Origin: Mytilisepta virgata
Lineage: Eukaryota; Mollusca; Bivalvia; Mytilida; Mytilidae
Length of the DNA stretch: 64,000 nt
Assembly: GCA_028015205.1 (NCBI GenBank)
Contig: CM051517.1
Span: 47,689,135-47,753,134, forward strand
Direction of reading: 5' to 3'
Below the pieces are notes generated by a model. The model made no database searches, was not told where the DNA came from, and worked only from the letters and a program-made list of their open reading frames with translations. The position numbers were made by a program, and so were the translations under genes. How positions within the stretch are numbered: the stretch's first letter is position 1; every line of letters begins with the position of its first letter. Of the stretch, positions 46,945-58,981 are shown piece after piece.

Positions 46945-47273
46945 TAAAACCGAAACATTTGGAAGACCAAAAACCAAACTTATTAAACAAGAAGTACTCA
47001 ACCAAAAATACCGAAATAGGAAGCCAAATTTCAGCTAAGGAGATCTACCATGTGCAATACAAGGATTGAACCCTTAGTATTTCTATTATTTTTGAATTTT
47101 GCTAAATACTGGTAATTTCTGCAACAAATCAATGAATAATCATGTCATACAAGTCTGACGACTGGGTTGGCGAATACCCTCGGGGACCTAGGGTCCACCA
47201 GCAGAGGCATCATCCCAGGAGTTTCAAAATAACAATCCAAAGATACTAATATTAGATATAGTAAATTTATACT

Positions 47274-47320
47274 ATGCTGAATACGACGCATTTCAAGGAG
47301 TTACCTCTCATCAGCAGCAT
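47274..47320 (-). ncRNA. Type I hammerhead ribozyme (locus A, copy 2)
   Basis: Same architecture as its neighbour 376 bp away. Stem I is AUGCUG/CAGCAU, with core CUGAUGA and GAAA, stem II GAGG/CCUU and stem III AUGC/GUAU. The only change is U instead of A at position 17 (A at 47280 on the plus strand), still an allowed H17. Predicted cleavage is between 47280 and 47279. With the first copy it would release a 376-nt linear RNA monomer suitable for circularisation. Confidence 0.8.
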
Positions 47321-47416
47321 TAAAACCGAAACATTTGGAAGACCAAAAACCAAACTTATATTAAACAAGAAGTACTCAACCAAAAATACCGAAATAGGAA
47401 GCCAAATTTCAGCTAA

Positions 47417-49540
47417 TTATCTGCATAAAGGATTAAAATTGATGCATATCATATACGTTTCTTCTAAATAATGAATAATAATTAAAAAAGTATTCAATAA
47501 ATTGTAGTAGTTATTTTTTCAATAATATTTCTGACTCATCATCCAAGAAATAAAAGATAAATACCGACGATATTTGAACCGAAAATTGTACACGTCAAGA
47601 CAAACTCCAACAGCTCATTGTGCTTTCTCGGAACATGTGGAAAGCACATTCTGACCGTAGGACAAAATAAAAATCCTGAAAAGTTAAGGTAATCAAAGGC
47701 AAAAGGAATTTGAAATATTTTTAAAAAGGAAAAACAGACACAAATAATAATGTAAAACTTCTCGTAAGACACCAAATAAATTTAAAATAAACAATAAATT
47801 AAAACAAAAATAATACTTTTTAAATTGAAATAAAATTTGATAATTTCCCCAACAATTTGAAAGAAATGCAATTTTTAACTTTTTCAGAAATAAGTATTTA
47901 CCCACCATATAAACCAAAAGATAGACCTATCCCTATTTATCAATTCATTGCATAGAATTTATTTTCAGGTAAACCAAATCAAAAAGAAAAAATGTCCATT
48001 TGTTTTGATCAGATATAAATAATGATTTTTTTTCTTTATTTTTTGTAAAAAAATATATCTTACAAGCAGTAAATATATAGCGATAGTCTCTTAACTAGCC
48101 ATCACGTTGCACGAGCCGTGGAGTTTATTATTTTCATGGTCATAAATTGTTCATGAATTTGTTAACAATCTGTTATTGGCAATTATTATAGAAATGTATC
48201 AAATTTAATTTGTAATTTCTACGAATGTAACAAAATATCCGTCTCATTACTGACGATTTATTTTCTTCTTTTTGATCATAAATATAATAAGAACAGGTGA
48301 ATTAAAAATCTTCTAACAACAAATTAGGTGCTAAATGCACATGGTTACTCTAATTATTTACACCGTAAATCTAAATGATCAGGTAAAATACAGCTGCTTT
48401 TCCTTTGATTGGAAATCCAGGCAGACACCTTGTTACACCTTTTCGTGTGCAATTGATAATAGTAAAGAGATAAATATCTATTCTCTCAGATAATCATTAG
48501 GCAAATGATGACACTTTATACGCTTTGATTTGTTTCATTTACAATAAATACGTATTATTTGCTACTATTAATCTATATAACTTATTAACGAGGTGTATGT
48601 TGCGTTTATAAGTGTCTAATTAGATTGGAAAAGGCAATTTATACATTCGCGACATATTACTTTCCTCGGTAGATTATTTTCACAGAAATAAAATAAATTA
48701 CATCTGTATACTTATATGTACTTGTTGTTAATTTGAAAATATGCCAAAGTGTGGAATGCGCAAAAACACATACGATGTTTCAATAGGAATAAATAAATGC
48801 AGATTTAACGTGGGAAAACACTTTTGCACACTGTTTTTTAAAGATTTTCATTTGCGCACAATTTAGTATTACGTTTGTGCACCATTTGAATTCTAAGTTT
48901 GCGCACATTTACCTTTCCGGTTAGCTAGACACAAAATGTTCAATTATGAATTTATATATATGTTTGCTAAGGGAAGATGGAATTAGTATCCACAATAAGA
49001 ATTACTAGGATTCTACAACATGTGTACATGTTTATCTATTTTTATTACACAGAAAAAAGTTTACGCAGATATAGTTGATATAACTTACTTGCTTACTTGA
49101 GATAAAATGTATCATGCAATGCACAATCGTAGTAAAATATGTATGCTTTACTGTGCACAAAACGTAATGTAAAAATACAGGTAAAATGTGCGCAATCGTG
49201 CAATCATTTAATGAGAATATGAGCAACATAACTATAAAACATAACTTGTTTAAAAAAAATAATTATAAAAACAGTCAATTAAGGTCCCAAAAGTTTAATG
49301 AAGCTATGTTTATTTAAAAAATCTTTTTTTTTCAATAACCCATTAAAAACATTGATTCGGGAAAAAAACGCTTAAAGCCATTTGGAATCAAAGTTGTCAT
49401 AGATGTTATTCTGAATCGTATCCGACGACACCCACAAGTCATGCAAACCTATTTTAACACAGTTTCCTTGCCGTGAAAATTGATCAATTTGAGCTCACCA
49501 GGCATCTTATCTTAAACTCTTCTACTTATCATCAGTAGGA
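47417..49540. other. Intergenic, nothing recognised
   Basis: No supported gene. 48060-48680 is moderately complex text without repeats and could include Hmx regulatory DNA, but I cannot show it. Confidence 0.4.
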
Positions 49541-49806
49541 AGCAACCATTTGAATTTTATGGGGGATAGGATAAAAATTTTTATCCTGTTCATTTTTTTT
49601 CGTCGAAATTTTGGTCCTTGATTTTTATTTGTGGCCTAAATTTTTATTTTCATTTAAACCAAATAGTTTCCTGATTGATAGGGGTCCTGCATCTTTTCTT
49701 CACACCTGAAATGATCCTGTCTTTTTATTTTGCCAAATTCTGGTCCTGCCTTTCTATGTCAAATGTGACCCTACCAGCTCCCCCCAAATAAAATCAAATG
49801 GTTGCT
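49541..49806. mobile_element. 266-bp TIR MITE (AGCAACCATTTGA type)
   Basis: Terminal inverted repeats AGCAACCATTTGAATTTTAT (49541) and AAATAAAATCAAATGG followed by TTGCT (ending 49806), with G-runs (GGGGG) just inside. The interior repeats a GGTCCTG/TGATCCTG phrase four or more times. No ORF. I recall similar termini in marine-invertebrate MITEs. No target-site duplication was found. Confidence 0.65.
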
Positions 49807-52314
49807 CAATAAGAACTAAGAAAATAAAAGATGTTGCCTCATTGACAATAGCAGCTACCGCATATCCCTACTTTTTCATATATGCATCGGAAAGGTGACT
49901 GTCGGAAAATTTCATCACATTCGTAGAAATTACAAAACTTACATAATATATTTCTGTATTACTTGTCTATGACAGATTCCGAAGTTTATGTGCATTGTCT
50001 ATTGCATCTTTGACATCGGAATTATACGATGAATTGATAGGTACGATTCTAAAATATGGTCTTAAGAGTTTAAAAGAAAACTTTCCAATACTTCATAGCT
50101 TTGTTTTTGTTACAATTAACGATCCCAGTTATTTGCAGTACAAATTGCTCGTCAATTTTTTCAAAACTTGTTTGATCATGTAACCCCGTTTCGCCTGTCC
50201 CAATCCAGAAGTCCTTTTCATAAAATATGCTAAGTTAGTTATACTAGAATCTGTATGACTTGAGAGTTATTGTGCTGTTAAGATGTTGTGTGAAAAGTAC
50301 TATAGGGTCTTGTATGTTCAATGACTGTTTCTTTTCTCTGTATGTTTTCACCAAGTAGTGGATAACTGTGTTTATAGAAGGCAAATTAACCAAAAATTGG
50401 AGTTACAGCTTCAGATAAATAAACATTTGACTACTAGATACTTAAAGAAATAGTGGTCCGAGTTTCAAAATTTATCAATGTGACAACTGAAATTTTTCGA
50501 AACATATATTTAACGTGTAATCTTCTTTGTTTTTAGGATTATGTTGATATATGGTTGCTAAGTACCATTCCAAAACACCAAGATGTGTCTTCAATTACAA
50601 TTTCCAATATTAACTTGAATTACAATTTTTGAATTCCCATTCTAACAGCTTCTATTATCCTTAAACAAATTAAAAGTCTGAATAAAGGCTTTGGTAAAGA
50701 TTGTATATCAAATTACTTTAAAGGGTCCTATTTAAACAAAATAAGAGCTTCTGAGACTAATGATCAGCCATTTACATTTACCTCATTTATCCGAAGTATC
50801 TAAATCTAATCAAAAAGACCTCTTTAGAGTATCGTTCACCCTCCAATAATTTACCGTTAAAGAGCTTAAGGATCCCTTAGAACGACATCAATAAACATCT
50901 AGCTTTAATCCTTTCTCCATTTATACAGCGGTTAATATTTCGGTTTTGTCCCGAGGGGAGGTAAAAATGAACTAAGTGCACAATTTTCTTTTGCTTCAAA
51001 ATACATTAAATCCGCTAAAGTGGTACGTGGAAAAGCTCGAGAGATGGAAATATTTTTTGTCGATTTATGTTTAAGAACAGGGATTGTTCTAGCGGAAGAC
51101 AAATTAAATGGCTACAACCATTAAGCCTTATGACGGTTTCTTTATGTCCGGTTGTAAGTTCTCTCTGTTAATCTCCTTGTAAAGGTTAACGTATGATTCA
51201 ATTTTCTGAAGGTAACTACAAATGCACGCGATAAAACTCAATAATAATTGTCAGAAATCACGTCATGAGTTTTAAAGCTAATACTGAATTGAAGTACTTG
51301 GAAAAAATATATTTACAAAAAGTTGAGATAAAAGTCCCGCATGAATTCTTGCAATGGAAGAAATATAGGTAAGGAACGGATGCTATTGGAATTCTTTTGA
51401 CGCTTAAGCCATCTGCATATGTATCTGTAGACCATACGTTCAACTACAATCAAGGATACTTCATTAATCAATACTGGCAATGTAATTCGACACTGATAGC
51501 ACTAACCAAGGTAAACAGGATTTGCCGCGGTTTTTATCATGACGATTTGATATAAGTTATTTCTGTCTCAAAAATGATGAGTCTAAATATCCAAAATAAC
51601 GTCTTACTTGGATTGACACTTCACTGCATTTGACATTGCATGGTAACGGTTGTCGGTAAGGGAGCGTGACATACTAACTCGGGTCCGGAGTATCCGATAT
51701 CCCTCTCGTTCTCTTTTGGGAGTTCAAATTACTACTGCTTAAATTTTTGAACTCTTTTATTCTTTTGTCTTTAGTTTAATAAGTGATTTTTATTTCATTT
51801 GGTTTTGTAGAATGTGACGAATTGGTCTTCTTTGATTTTAGTAATTTGATTATTGACTATTCCCTGCGTCTTTTACTTCGTTATTGGTCTGCTGATATCC
51901 ATCCACTTCCATCAATGAGATATTATCTCAGTCTAACCCTTTCTCACCCTATGAGACTATAAACCACTTACCTACGTTAATTACTGTTTTTATGATAATT
52001 GGAAAGTTTCCATTATCAAACACGATCTTCCCCTCAATTCTGATCTTTTTATCTTTAAGACTACAGACCACAGACTAAATTTTATGCGTTTCAAATTTAC
52101 CTATTCACTAAGGTATGAAGCATCTATTCCGCCTTCCAAAGCAGACCTTAGTAATCCTCGTTGTTAAGAACAGTAGGACGGATATTGTGCATCCTATTAC
52201 CAAGCCTTCATCTAAATTTTGCCGCGCTGTTGTATAGTTTGATACCATGATTACGATCATATAGTTGTCAAACAGTTGAAGCATACCTTTAACATGTTTG
52301 GTATGTGGTTCTTC
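49807..52314. other. Intergenic, nothing recognised
   Basis: No gene, RNA gene or clear repeat could be supported. Confidence 0.5.
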
Positions 52315-53056
52315 ATAGAATAGAGAATGGAAACGAGGAATGTGTCAAAGAGACAACAACCCGACCAAAGAGAAGAAAACAGCTGAAGGCTACCAATGGG
52401 TCTTCAAGGCAGCGAGAAAATCCCGCACCCGGAGACGGGCTTCAGCTGGCCCCTAAACAATAATGTATACTAATTCAGCAAAATGGACGCCACACTAAAC
52501 TCCGAAACATACAAAAGACCAAAAATTAAAAAAAAAAAAAAAAAAGAAAAAAAAACCACATAAGACTAACAGGCTAGAGGTTCCTGGCTTGGTACATGCA
52601 TGCGCAAAAATGCAGCGGGTTTAAACATGTTTTGTGAGATCTCAACCCTCCCCCTATACCTCTAGCCAATGTGGAATAAACAAACACACAGCGATACACA
52701 CAGTAAAACTCATTTTAAAAGATGTCCGAGTCCGATGTTAAAAAGGGTAACAGAAGAAACTAAGCAAAATGACAATGATCAATATATATTAACAAAGGAC
52801 TACTATCAGTTACTGACATGCCAGCTCCAGATCTCAATTAAACTGATCGAAAAATTGTGTCGATATCATATAGAGAATCAGCCACAATCCCTCCCGTTAG
52901 GGGTTTAGTATCATGCCTTCATAAATTATACGAGAAGAACATAAACCGTATCATGCCAACAACTGGTTTTAGAATAAATGTGTTTATTTCCGACGCAAAG
53001 ACCCCATGAATTCCAAAAAAAATGCATCTTTAATGTCATGACAACAGTATCGTAAT
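52315..53056 (-). mobile_element. Penelope-like element copy B (3' region only)
   Basis: Starts with the same ATAGAATAGAGAATGGAAAC boundary as copy A (32671). It follows it closely through GGTCTTCAA-GCAG-GAGAAAATCC, GGGGTTTAGTATCATGCC and ACAACAGTATCGTAA, where homology stops at about 53056. It lacks the reverse-transcriptase part, so it is more severely 5'-truncated. An A-run at about 52530-52556 and several indels separate the copies. The 79-codon plus-strand ORF inside it is not meaningful. Confidence 0.85.
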
Positions 53057-53197
53057 GTTCATGAATGTTAATGTTCTCTGTTTAGATATACATGTATTTC
53101 TCTAATTCTGTGCGCATTAAAAAAAAAAACGCTCGGAAGACCTCTTGGAGTTTTAATTTGTCATTACAGAAAAAGATTCTAAAACTCTTGACGCGTT

Positions 53198-53317
53198 AAT
53201 TCTACAACGATGACCCGGTTGATTATGAAATTCATCTACTCTCGATAATTAAATGTTCATATTTTAATTATCTCGAGTTGATAAATTTCATAATCAACCG
53301 GTCATCGTTGTAGAATT
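53198..53317. repeat. 120-bp foldback hairpin
   Basis: Arms of about 55 bp: the left begins AATTCTACAACGATGACC and the right ends GGTCATCGTTGTAGAATT. The central loop is under 10 bp. There is one indel and a few mismatches near the centre. GC content is higher than the surroundings. Probably a MITE; no clear duplication of target sequence. Confidence 0.8.
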
Positions 53318-55010
53318 TATATGTATTATGTTTTCAAAGAGTCATCCAATACTCTCAGATTTTTATATTTATGTTTCTCTGTTTTTACTTGCGTTTTCCT
53401 GTATTTTTAAATGTTCTTTAGTTTTTGTAGGAGTATATAGGGCATTTTAACACTCTCTGTGTTTAAATGTTTTACTCAAAATGAAAGCATTATATTAAAA
53501 CTTTGTATTGAAAAAAAAAACAAATACCACCAAATATCTCGAAAATAATATATGATAAAATTGAAAAAGTTAAAAGAAAGAACTTTTCAGTTCATTATCA
53601 ATAAAACACTTTTTTTAAAACATTGAAATACGAGGCCCACCATTTTCTCGATGAGGGGGTTTCGATTTCATAAGGGTCTGGATTTTATTTAGGGGGTGGG
53701 GGATGGGGGAGGGCGTGTAAAATACTACATTCAGTTAAATTTGTCCCGTTTTCTCTATTAATTTTAAAAATGCCTTTTTTTGTAATATCTTGAGATGTTC
53801 AAATATTTCAGTCAGGAATTCAAAATTACAAAGATAAATTTGAAAGTTGATTTAAGGTATATGGTGGAAGCGACATGTAGTGTTTTGAAAATAACAGACT
53901 TAGAAAAATTTTCTTACTCAGTATACATCTATGTTATTTTCTGTAATGTGTACTTTTCTTTCAAATTATTCTTTATATTGAAGAGCATCACTATTGTCTG
54001 TTTATTTATTCTCGGTATTCCATAAACCCCATCCAAATCCTCTTTTACGTTGACTAAGAAATCCAATAAAATTATTTTTCTATATATGTATTTTTTAAAA
54101 TGCAATTAATGTAATTAAATACTGTAAAAAAAAGAGAGAAAGCAAAACCACAATTTTGACTAAATATTTTTTTCACCAAAATCTTGAATTGGACCCATGA
54201 CCCCTTTTCAATGATAAAACGGTTGGTGCCGAAGTAGACAATGTGAAATAATGTCTTCCTTAGCATTTATACGATTAAATTTAGTAATGAAATTGAGATT
54301 TTTAAATTGATTTCTACGTTAAATAGCAAAATTTCAAAGAATTAATTGAATCATTACTTAAAATGGTAAGAAAACCCACAAATACCAGACAAGAGATAAT
54401 AGCCTATTTAGTATTCGATGAGTTGATCTAATTTTTCACTACATTGGACAATTTTCCGGTGTCAATGAGATTACAATCGTGACAAGTGTCAATTTGTAGC
54501 TAGAGAAGCCATGTTTGTGCAATTTCCAAGCCGAAATATTTGTCACTTCCGATTTCCTGAACCTGAATTATCTAAAATCATTAATGGCGTGTTTAAGAAG
54601 ATTGTCTTTAAGTTATTCGATCATGAAGAAAAAGAAATTGCTCAAGGGCTGAAATGACTCTGATTTCATCAGCAGACGACATCCTTATTAGCAAACGATA
54701 AGGAATCTGTTAGCTGATGCAATTACACCATTTTATCAATTGTCAGAAAAGTTTTGACGGTAATTAAACTCGAAACAGCGCTAATCTCTCCACGGGAAGA
54801 TTTTTGGAGTTTCAATTAATCCATAGAATTGTAATAGTTCACGGAATGGAAGCTGTATTTATAGAATTGTCGCAAAGGTCTTGTGATTGTGTAGTTGCTC
54901 AATTTTGATTTAGACTCGTGAATAATACAAGGAAACAATCAAACAAAAGAAAACCGTTATAGAAAACATGTTCCCACCAGCAATCATAGATAGGGTTTAA
55001 GTGGAGTAGA
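53318..55010. other. Intergenic; 54330-54900 possible regulatory block
   Basis: No gene. 54330-54900 is complex, non-repetitive DNA with homeodomain-type cores and a CAAGTG site (GTGACAAGTGTCAATTTG at about 54479). It lies about 11 kb upstream of Hmx. Enhancer status is only a suggestion. Confidence 0.25.
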
Positions 55011-55062
55011 AAAAAAAATAACAATCCAAAGATACTAATATTAGATATAGTAAATTTATACT

Positions 55063-55109
55063 ATGCTGTATACGACGCATTTCAAGGAGTTACCTTTCAT
55101 CAGCAGCAT
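55063..55109 (-). ncRNA. Type I hammerhead ribozyme (locus B, copy 1)
   Basis: Stem I AUGCUG (55109-55104) with CAGCAU (55068-55063), core CUGAUGA, stem II AAGG/CCUU, then GAAA. Stem III is AUGC/GUAU, with U16.1 and A17. Here 10.1-11.1 is an A-U pair, so stem II is fully Watson-Crick. Of the four minus-strand copies, this looks the best folded. Predicted cut is between 55069 and 55068. Confidence 0.82.
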
Positions 55110-55428
55110 TAAAACCGAAACAATTGGAAGACCAAAAACCAAACTTATATTAAACAAAAAGTACTCAACCAAAAATACCGAAATAGGAAGCTAAGGAGAT
55201 CTACCGTATGCAATACAAGGAATGAACCCTTATTATTTCTATTATTTTTGAATTTTGCTAAATACTGGTAATTTCTGTAACAAATCAATGAATAATCATG
55301 TCAGGCAAGTCTGACGACTGGGTTGGCGAATACCCTCGGGGACCTAGGGTCCACCAGCAGAGGCATCATCCAGGGGTTTCAAAATAACAATCCAAAGATA
55401 CTAATATTAGATATAGTAAATTTATACT

Positions 55429-55475
55429 ATGCTGTATACAACGTATTTCAAAGAGTTACCTCTCATCAGCAAAAT
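55429..55475 (-). ncRNA. Degenerate hammerhead (locus B, copy 2)
   Basis: Core CUGAUGA and GAAA are intact and stem III still pairs (AUAC/GUAU). The 5' strand of stem I has changed from AUGCUG to AUUUUG, leaving only two or three pairs with CAGCAU, and stem II has a weaker GAGG/CUUU. Cleavage is probably lost or slow. Confidence 0.65.
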
Positions 55476-55773
55476 TAAAACCGAAACAATTGGAAGACCA
55501 AAAACCAAACTTATATTAAACAAGAAGTACTCAACCAAAAATACCGAAATAAGAAGCCAAATTTTAGCTAAGGAGATCTACATGTGCAATAGAAATGTAC
55601 AAATGAAAAAATTTAAAAAAAAAACAATAAACCCCAAAACAACACCAACAATTTTTTTAAAAACGACAACAAGGGCAAAAAAAAAGAATTAAAAGAATTT
55701 AAATACACAAAGAAAAAAATGCCAAAATAAAGTTAAAAAAGAAACAAACAACACATACACCAAAGTTAGCATC

Positions 55774-56680
55774 TACCTTCAATAAACTAAAGCTAAGGAA
55801 CATGGTCTTCATTGTCATTCTTACTACTACCTTCAATAAACAGGGCTAAGGAACATGGTCTTCATTGTCATTCTTACTACTACCTTCAATAGACAGGGCT
55901 AAGGAACATGGTCTTCATTGTCATTCTTACTACTACCTCCAATAAATAGGGCTAAGGAACATGGTCTTCATTGTCATTCTTACTACTACCTCCAATAAAT
56001 AGGGCTAAGGAACATGGTCTTCATTGTCATTCTTACTACTACCTTCAATAGACAGGGCTAAGGAACATGGTCTTCATTGTCATTCTTACTACTACCTCCA
56101 ATAAATAGGGCTAAGGAACATGGTCTTCATTGTCATTCTTACTACTACCTTCAATAAACAGGGCAAAGGACCATGGTATTCATAGTCATTCTTACTACTA
56201 CCTTCAATAGACAGGGCTAAGGAACATGGTCTTCATTGTCATTCTTACTACTACCTTCAATAAACAGGGCTAAGGAACATGGTCTTCATTGTCATTATTA
56301 CTACTAACTTCAATAGACAGGGCTAAGGAACTTGGTCTTCATTGTCACTCTTACTACTACCTTCAATAAACAGGGCTAAGGAACATGGTTTTCATTATCA
56401 TTCTTACTACTACCTTCAATAAACAGGGCTAAGGAACATGGTCTTCATTGTCATTCTTACTACTACCTTCAATAAACAGGGCTAAGGAACATGGTCTTCA
56501 TTGTCATTCTTACTACTACCTTCAATAGACAGGGCTAAGGAACAAGGTGTTCATGGTCATTCGTACTACTACCTTCAATAAACAGGGCGAAGGAACATAG
56601 TCTCCATTGTCATTCTTACTACTACCTCCAATAGACAGGGCTAAGGAACATGGTCTTCCTTGTCATTCTTACTACGACGT
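55774..56680. repeat. 53-bp minisatellite, about 17 copies
   Basis: Unit starts CTAAGGAACATGGTCTTCAT and continues with TGTCATTCTTACTACTACCT and TCAATAAACAGGG. Unit starts step by 53 bp from 55793 to 56641. Variants alternate between TTCAATAAACAGGG, TTCAATAGACAGGG and CCAATAAATAGGG, hinting at higher-order structure. Non-coding. It starts about 180 bp after retrozyme locus B. Confidence 0.95.
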
Positions 56681-58819
56681 CGTATATTTTTGTTGATATA
56701 CGTTGACCACATGTTTAAATTCAGCATAAAAACAAAAACGATACAAAAAGAATTAGAAAACTTATCGGAAACTTTGAAAGCGTAACCATTATATTTTCCG
56801 TTTAATTTTTATCATAGGTTCATATAGCTGAAGAGGCGTGTAAATGACTCAAAGAGCCAAGCACATTGTATAGCCATATTGTAGTTTTCAGGTAAAGATC
56901 AAGGAATGAGAAAGAATTTCATAGTTTGTGGCGTTCTTCATTTCAGTCTGATCTGGATGAACACATAGGCTAAATCTTAGTATAAGTACATCGTCTGTAA
57001 AGCGGATATCAAGCATTCCAAGAAAATAAATTCACAAGATACAAAAAAAAAATTGCTTCATAACACAATCTCTTAGTACGGTATTAAATAGCCACACTAA
57101 CTGCAGAGGTTACAAAAAGGTATAGACTAAACCATCTATTGACAGAGCTGTATATAAGGAAACCTGTCTTTAGTTTCATTTGCTACAGTCAATTTCAAAA
57201 TATCACATAATTTGGCAACTTTCTAGTGATACTGCATCCATCCGATGATATAAACAAATATTTTACTAACTTAATCAAGCTTTGAATTTTCAGTGAGAAA
57301 TGTAAGTATAAATGATCGAGTATTCGAAACAAAAGGAAAGTCAAATATGACTGATCCTGTAGATCATTTCTGTTTTTCTAAAATCCACACCGAACAACTA
57401 ATCCCCATCACCTTTTATGTCAAATTGTTCTGCGGAATAGATATTAGAATAAAAATTAAACCACGTTAAACTCAGAACATGGCATATGATGACATTGGGA
57501 AGCACCATCTTTAAAAATCACCAAAAGTGATATTTCGTTCTTTGGAGAGCTGTCGTATTGAATTGCCTATAGTTGAGAAAGCAAGAAGTGGTAACAAACG
57601 GACAATAGAAGCCATTAGACGTCATTCGAGACATTTCTATGCATTGTGAAAATCATACAAAATTAACATCAATTGGTTCAAAATCGTGAAGGCGACTAGA
57701 AGATTCTAGCACAGAAATACGTCGCTTCTTGGACAGAAAATCTACCTAATAAAGAAATTTAATAACATATATGGTGGAAAACTGTTAAACACTGGTGACC
57801 CAAGTTTGTTACCACTCAAAAATATTAAGTTCACCGACGGAAGTTTTAGTCTATATATAGCTTTGGTTTTAGGCTAACCGTTAGTTTCTATCAGAAGGAA
57901 CCATGTTCAATCTCAGCTGAGTATGCGAGGAAGTCTGTGTATTGACAAACCTGTGCATTACCTGTTTACCTGAAGTTAAAACTGAAAGTATAATCGATAG
58001 TAAAATTAAAAGTTTTCGTGAATAATTATAGTTTAAGGGTAGAGATATAAATTTTAACACTTTTGGACCTAACGAAATCTGATTTTTCCTCAATTTTTTA
58101 ATTTTTTTAAATATACATGTGATAAAAAGGGTATTGGTGGAACATTTGGTAAACCAATTTCATTGATGTAGGGAACAAAATAAACCGAAAGTCGAAACAA
58201 CGTTCTAGCGCTAAACTATATGACAAAATTACGAATACGTGTTTACATAAAATGCTAGAAAGGTTTGTGTTCTTTTTTCTGTTCTTTTTCTTCTTATTGA
58301 GTGAGTTCGACTTGGGCTACAGGTACAAATATTTCTGTTATCGAAGAAAAGTTGAAATGGTTGCTCCTCTTGAAAAAGACTCATTCTACAATTTGCAATC
58401 ATATGGATTTACATCAAGCCTGGTAACCTCTACCTATATTAGACATTTGGAGACACTTTCACTCCTAGTAAACATAGATATCTACAGATTCAAAGGTAGT
58501 GATATGGTGACAAAGGCATTTAAAGAATTTCATTATCAAATATATTATATACGAAATGCAATGGTCATCTCCAGAGAGCCTTTTCTAAGTATAGTTTTCA
58601 GACTCTTAAATGTTATAACCAATAGCTTAAAGACGGCACCGCATAATTCTTGTAGTATTACTTACCCAACTACATGTTTCTATGGATTGACAAAAGCTTA
58701 AACTGTCACCATATTAATTAACACTAAGTTGCAGGTTGTAATGAAAAGAAACCCCGTTTCGAGAAGGTACGAACATGAAATAGGATAGTTACCAACTCAA
58801 ACATGAAAGGTATTTATGA
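56681..58819. other. Intergenic with one unassigned 149-codon ORF
   Basis: 58252-58701 (+) is an open frame with a hydrophobic start (MLERFVFFFLFFFFLL) and no recognisable domain. Nothing supports it as a gene: no neighbouring exons, no family motifs, composition like the surroundings. The rest of the stretch is AT-rich with no recognised feature. Confidence 0.3.
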
Positions 58820-58981
58820 CGCGGTATGTGCGTAATAAATATTTATTTATGCATAGGCATAAATCGATTTATGCTTAGCATAAATATTTAGCATAAATAC
58901 TTATGGTTAGCCTTAAATCGATTTATGCTTAGGCATAAATATTTATGCCTAGGCATAAATATTTATGACGCACATACCGCG
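58820..58981. mobile_element. 162-bp TIR/palindromic element
   Basis: Outer inverted repeat CGCGGTATGTGCG (58820) and CGCACATACCGCG (ending 58981). The interior is built from palindromes GCATAAATCGATTTATGC and ATAAATATTTAT with GCCTAGGC. A 3-bp GAC flanks GCGG...CCGC on both sides (58818-58820 and 58981-58983), a possible target duplication. Confidence 0.7.

Larger units (their letters stand above)
46851..47416 (-). mobile_element. Retrozyme locus A: 1.5 tandem units with two hammerhead ribozymes
   Basis: Direct repeats of the same sequence start at 46851 and about 47227. Each carries a minus-strand hammerhead (47320-47274 and 46944-46898), spaced 376 bp. The unit includes a box with ACCCTCGGGGACCTAGGGTC near 47176. 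In antisense this is the hallmark segment of a very abundant bivalve repeat (CTGCTGGTGGAC...GTCCCCGAGGGTAT). A short monomer, no ORF, tandem copies and a type I hammerhead per unit define retrozymes: non-autonomous retroelements that spread through self-cleaved circular RNA. Confidence 0.8.
55016..55590 (-). mobile_element. Retrozyme locus B: 1.5 tandem units with two hammerheads
   Basis: Same repeat as locus A, with units starting at about 55016 and 55382 and hammerheads 366 bp apart (55109-55063 and 55475-55429, minus strand). Sequence is close to locus A throughout, including the ACCCTCGGGGACCTAGGGTC box near 55331, so the two insertions are young. The right-hand copy extends about 20 bp further (GGAGATCTACATGTGCAATA) than in locus A. 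No ORF. Confidence 0.8.

Noticed and set aside
52669..52908. 79-codon ORF in PLE copy B
   Set aside because: Lies in the non-coding 3' repeat of the element and is not shared in frame with copy A.
58252..58701. 149-codon ORF with a hydrophobic start
   Set aside because: No domain, no splice-linked exons, no homologue recognised; the poly-T run alone explains the hydrophobic start.
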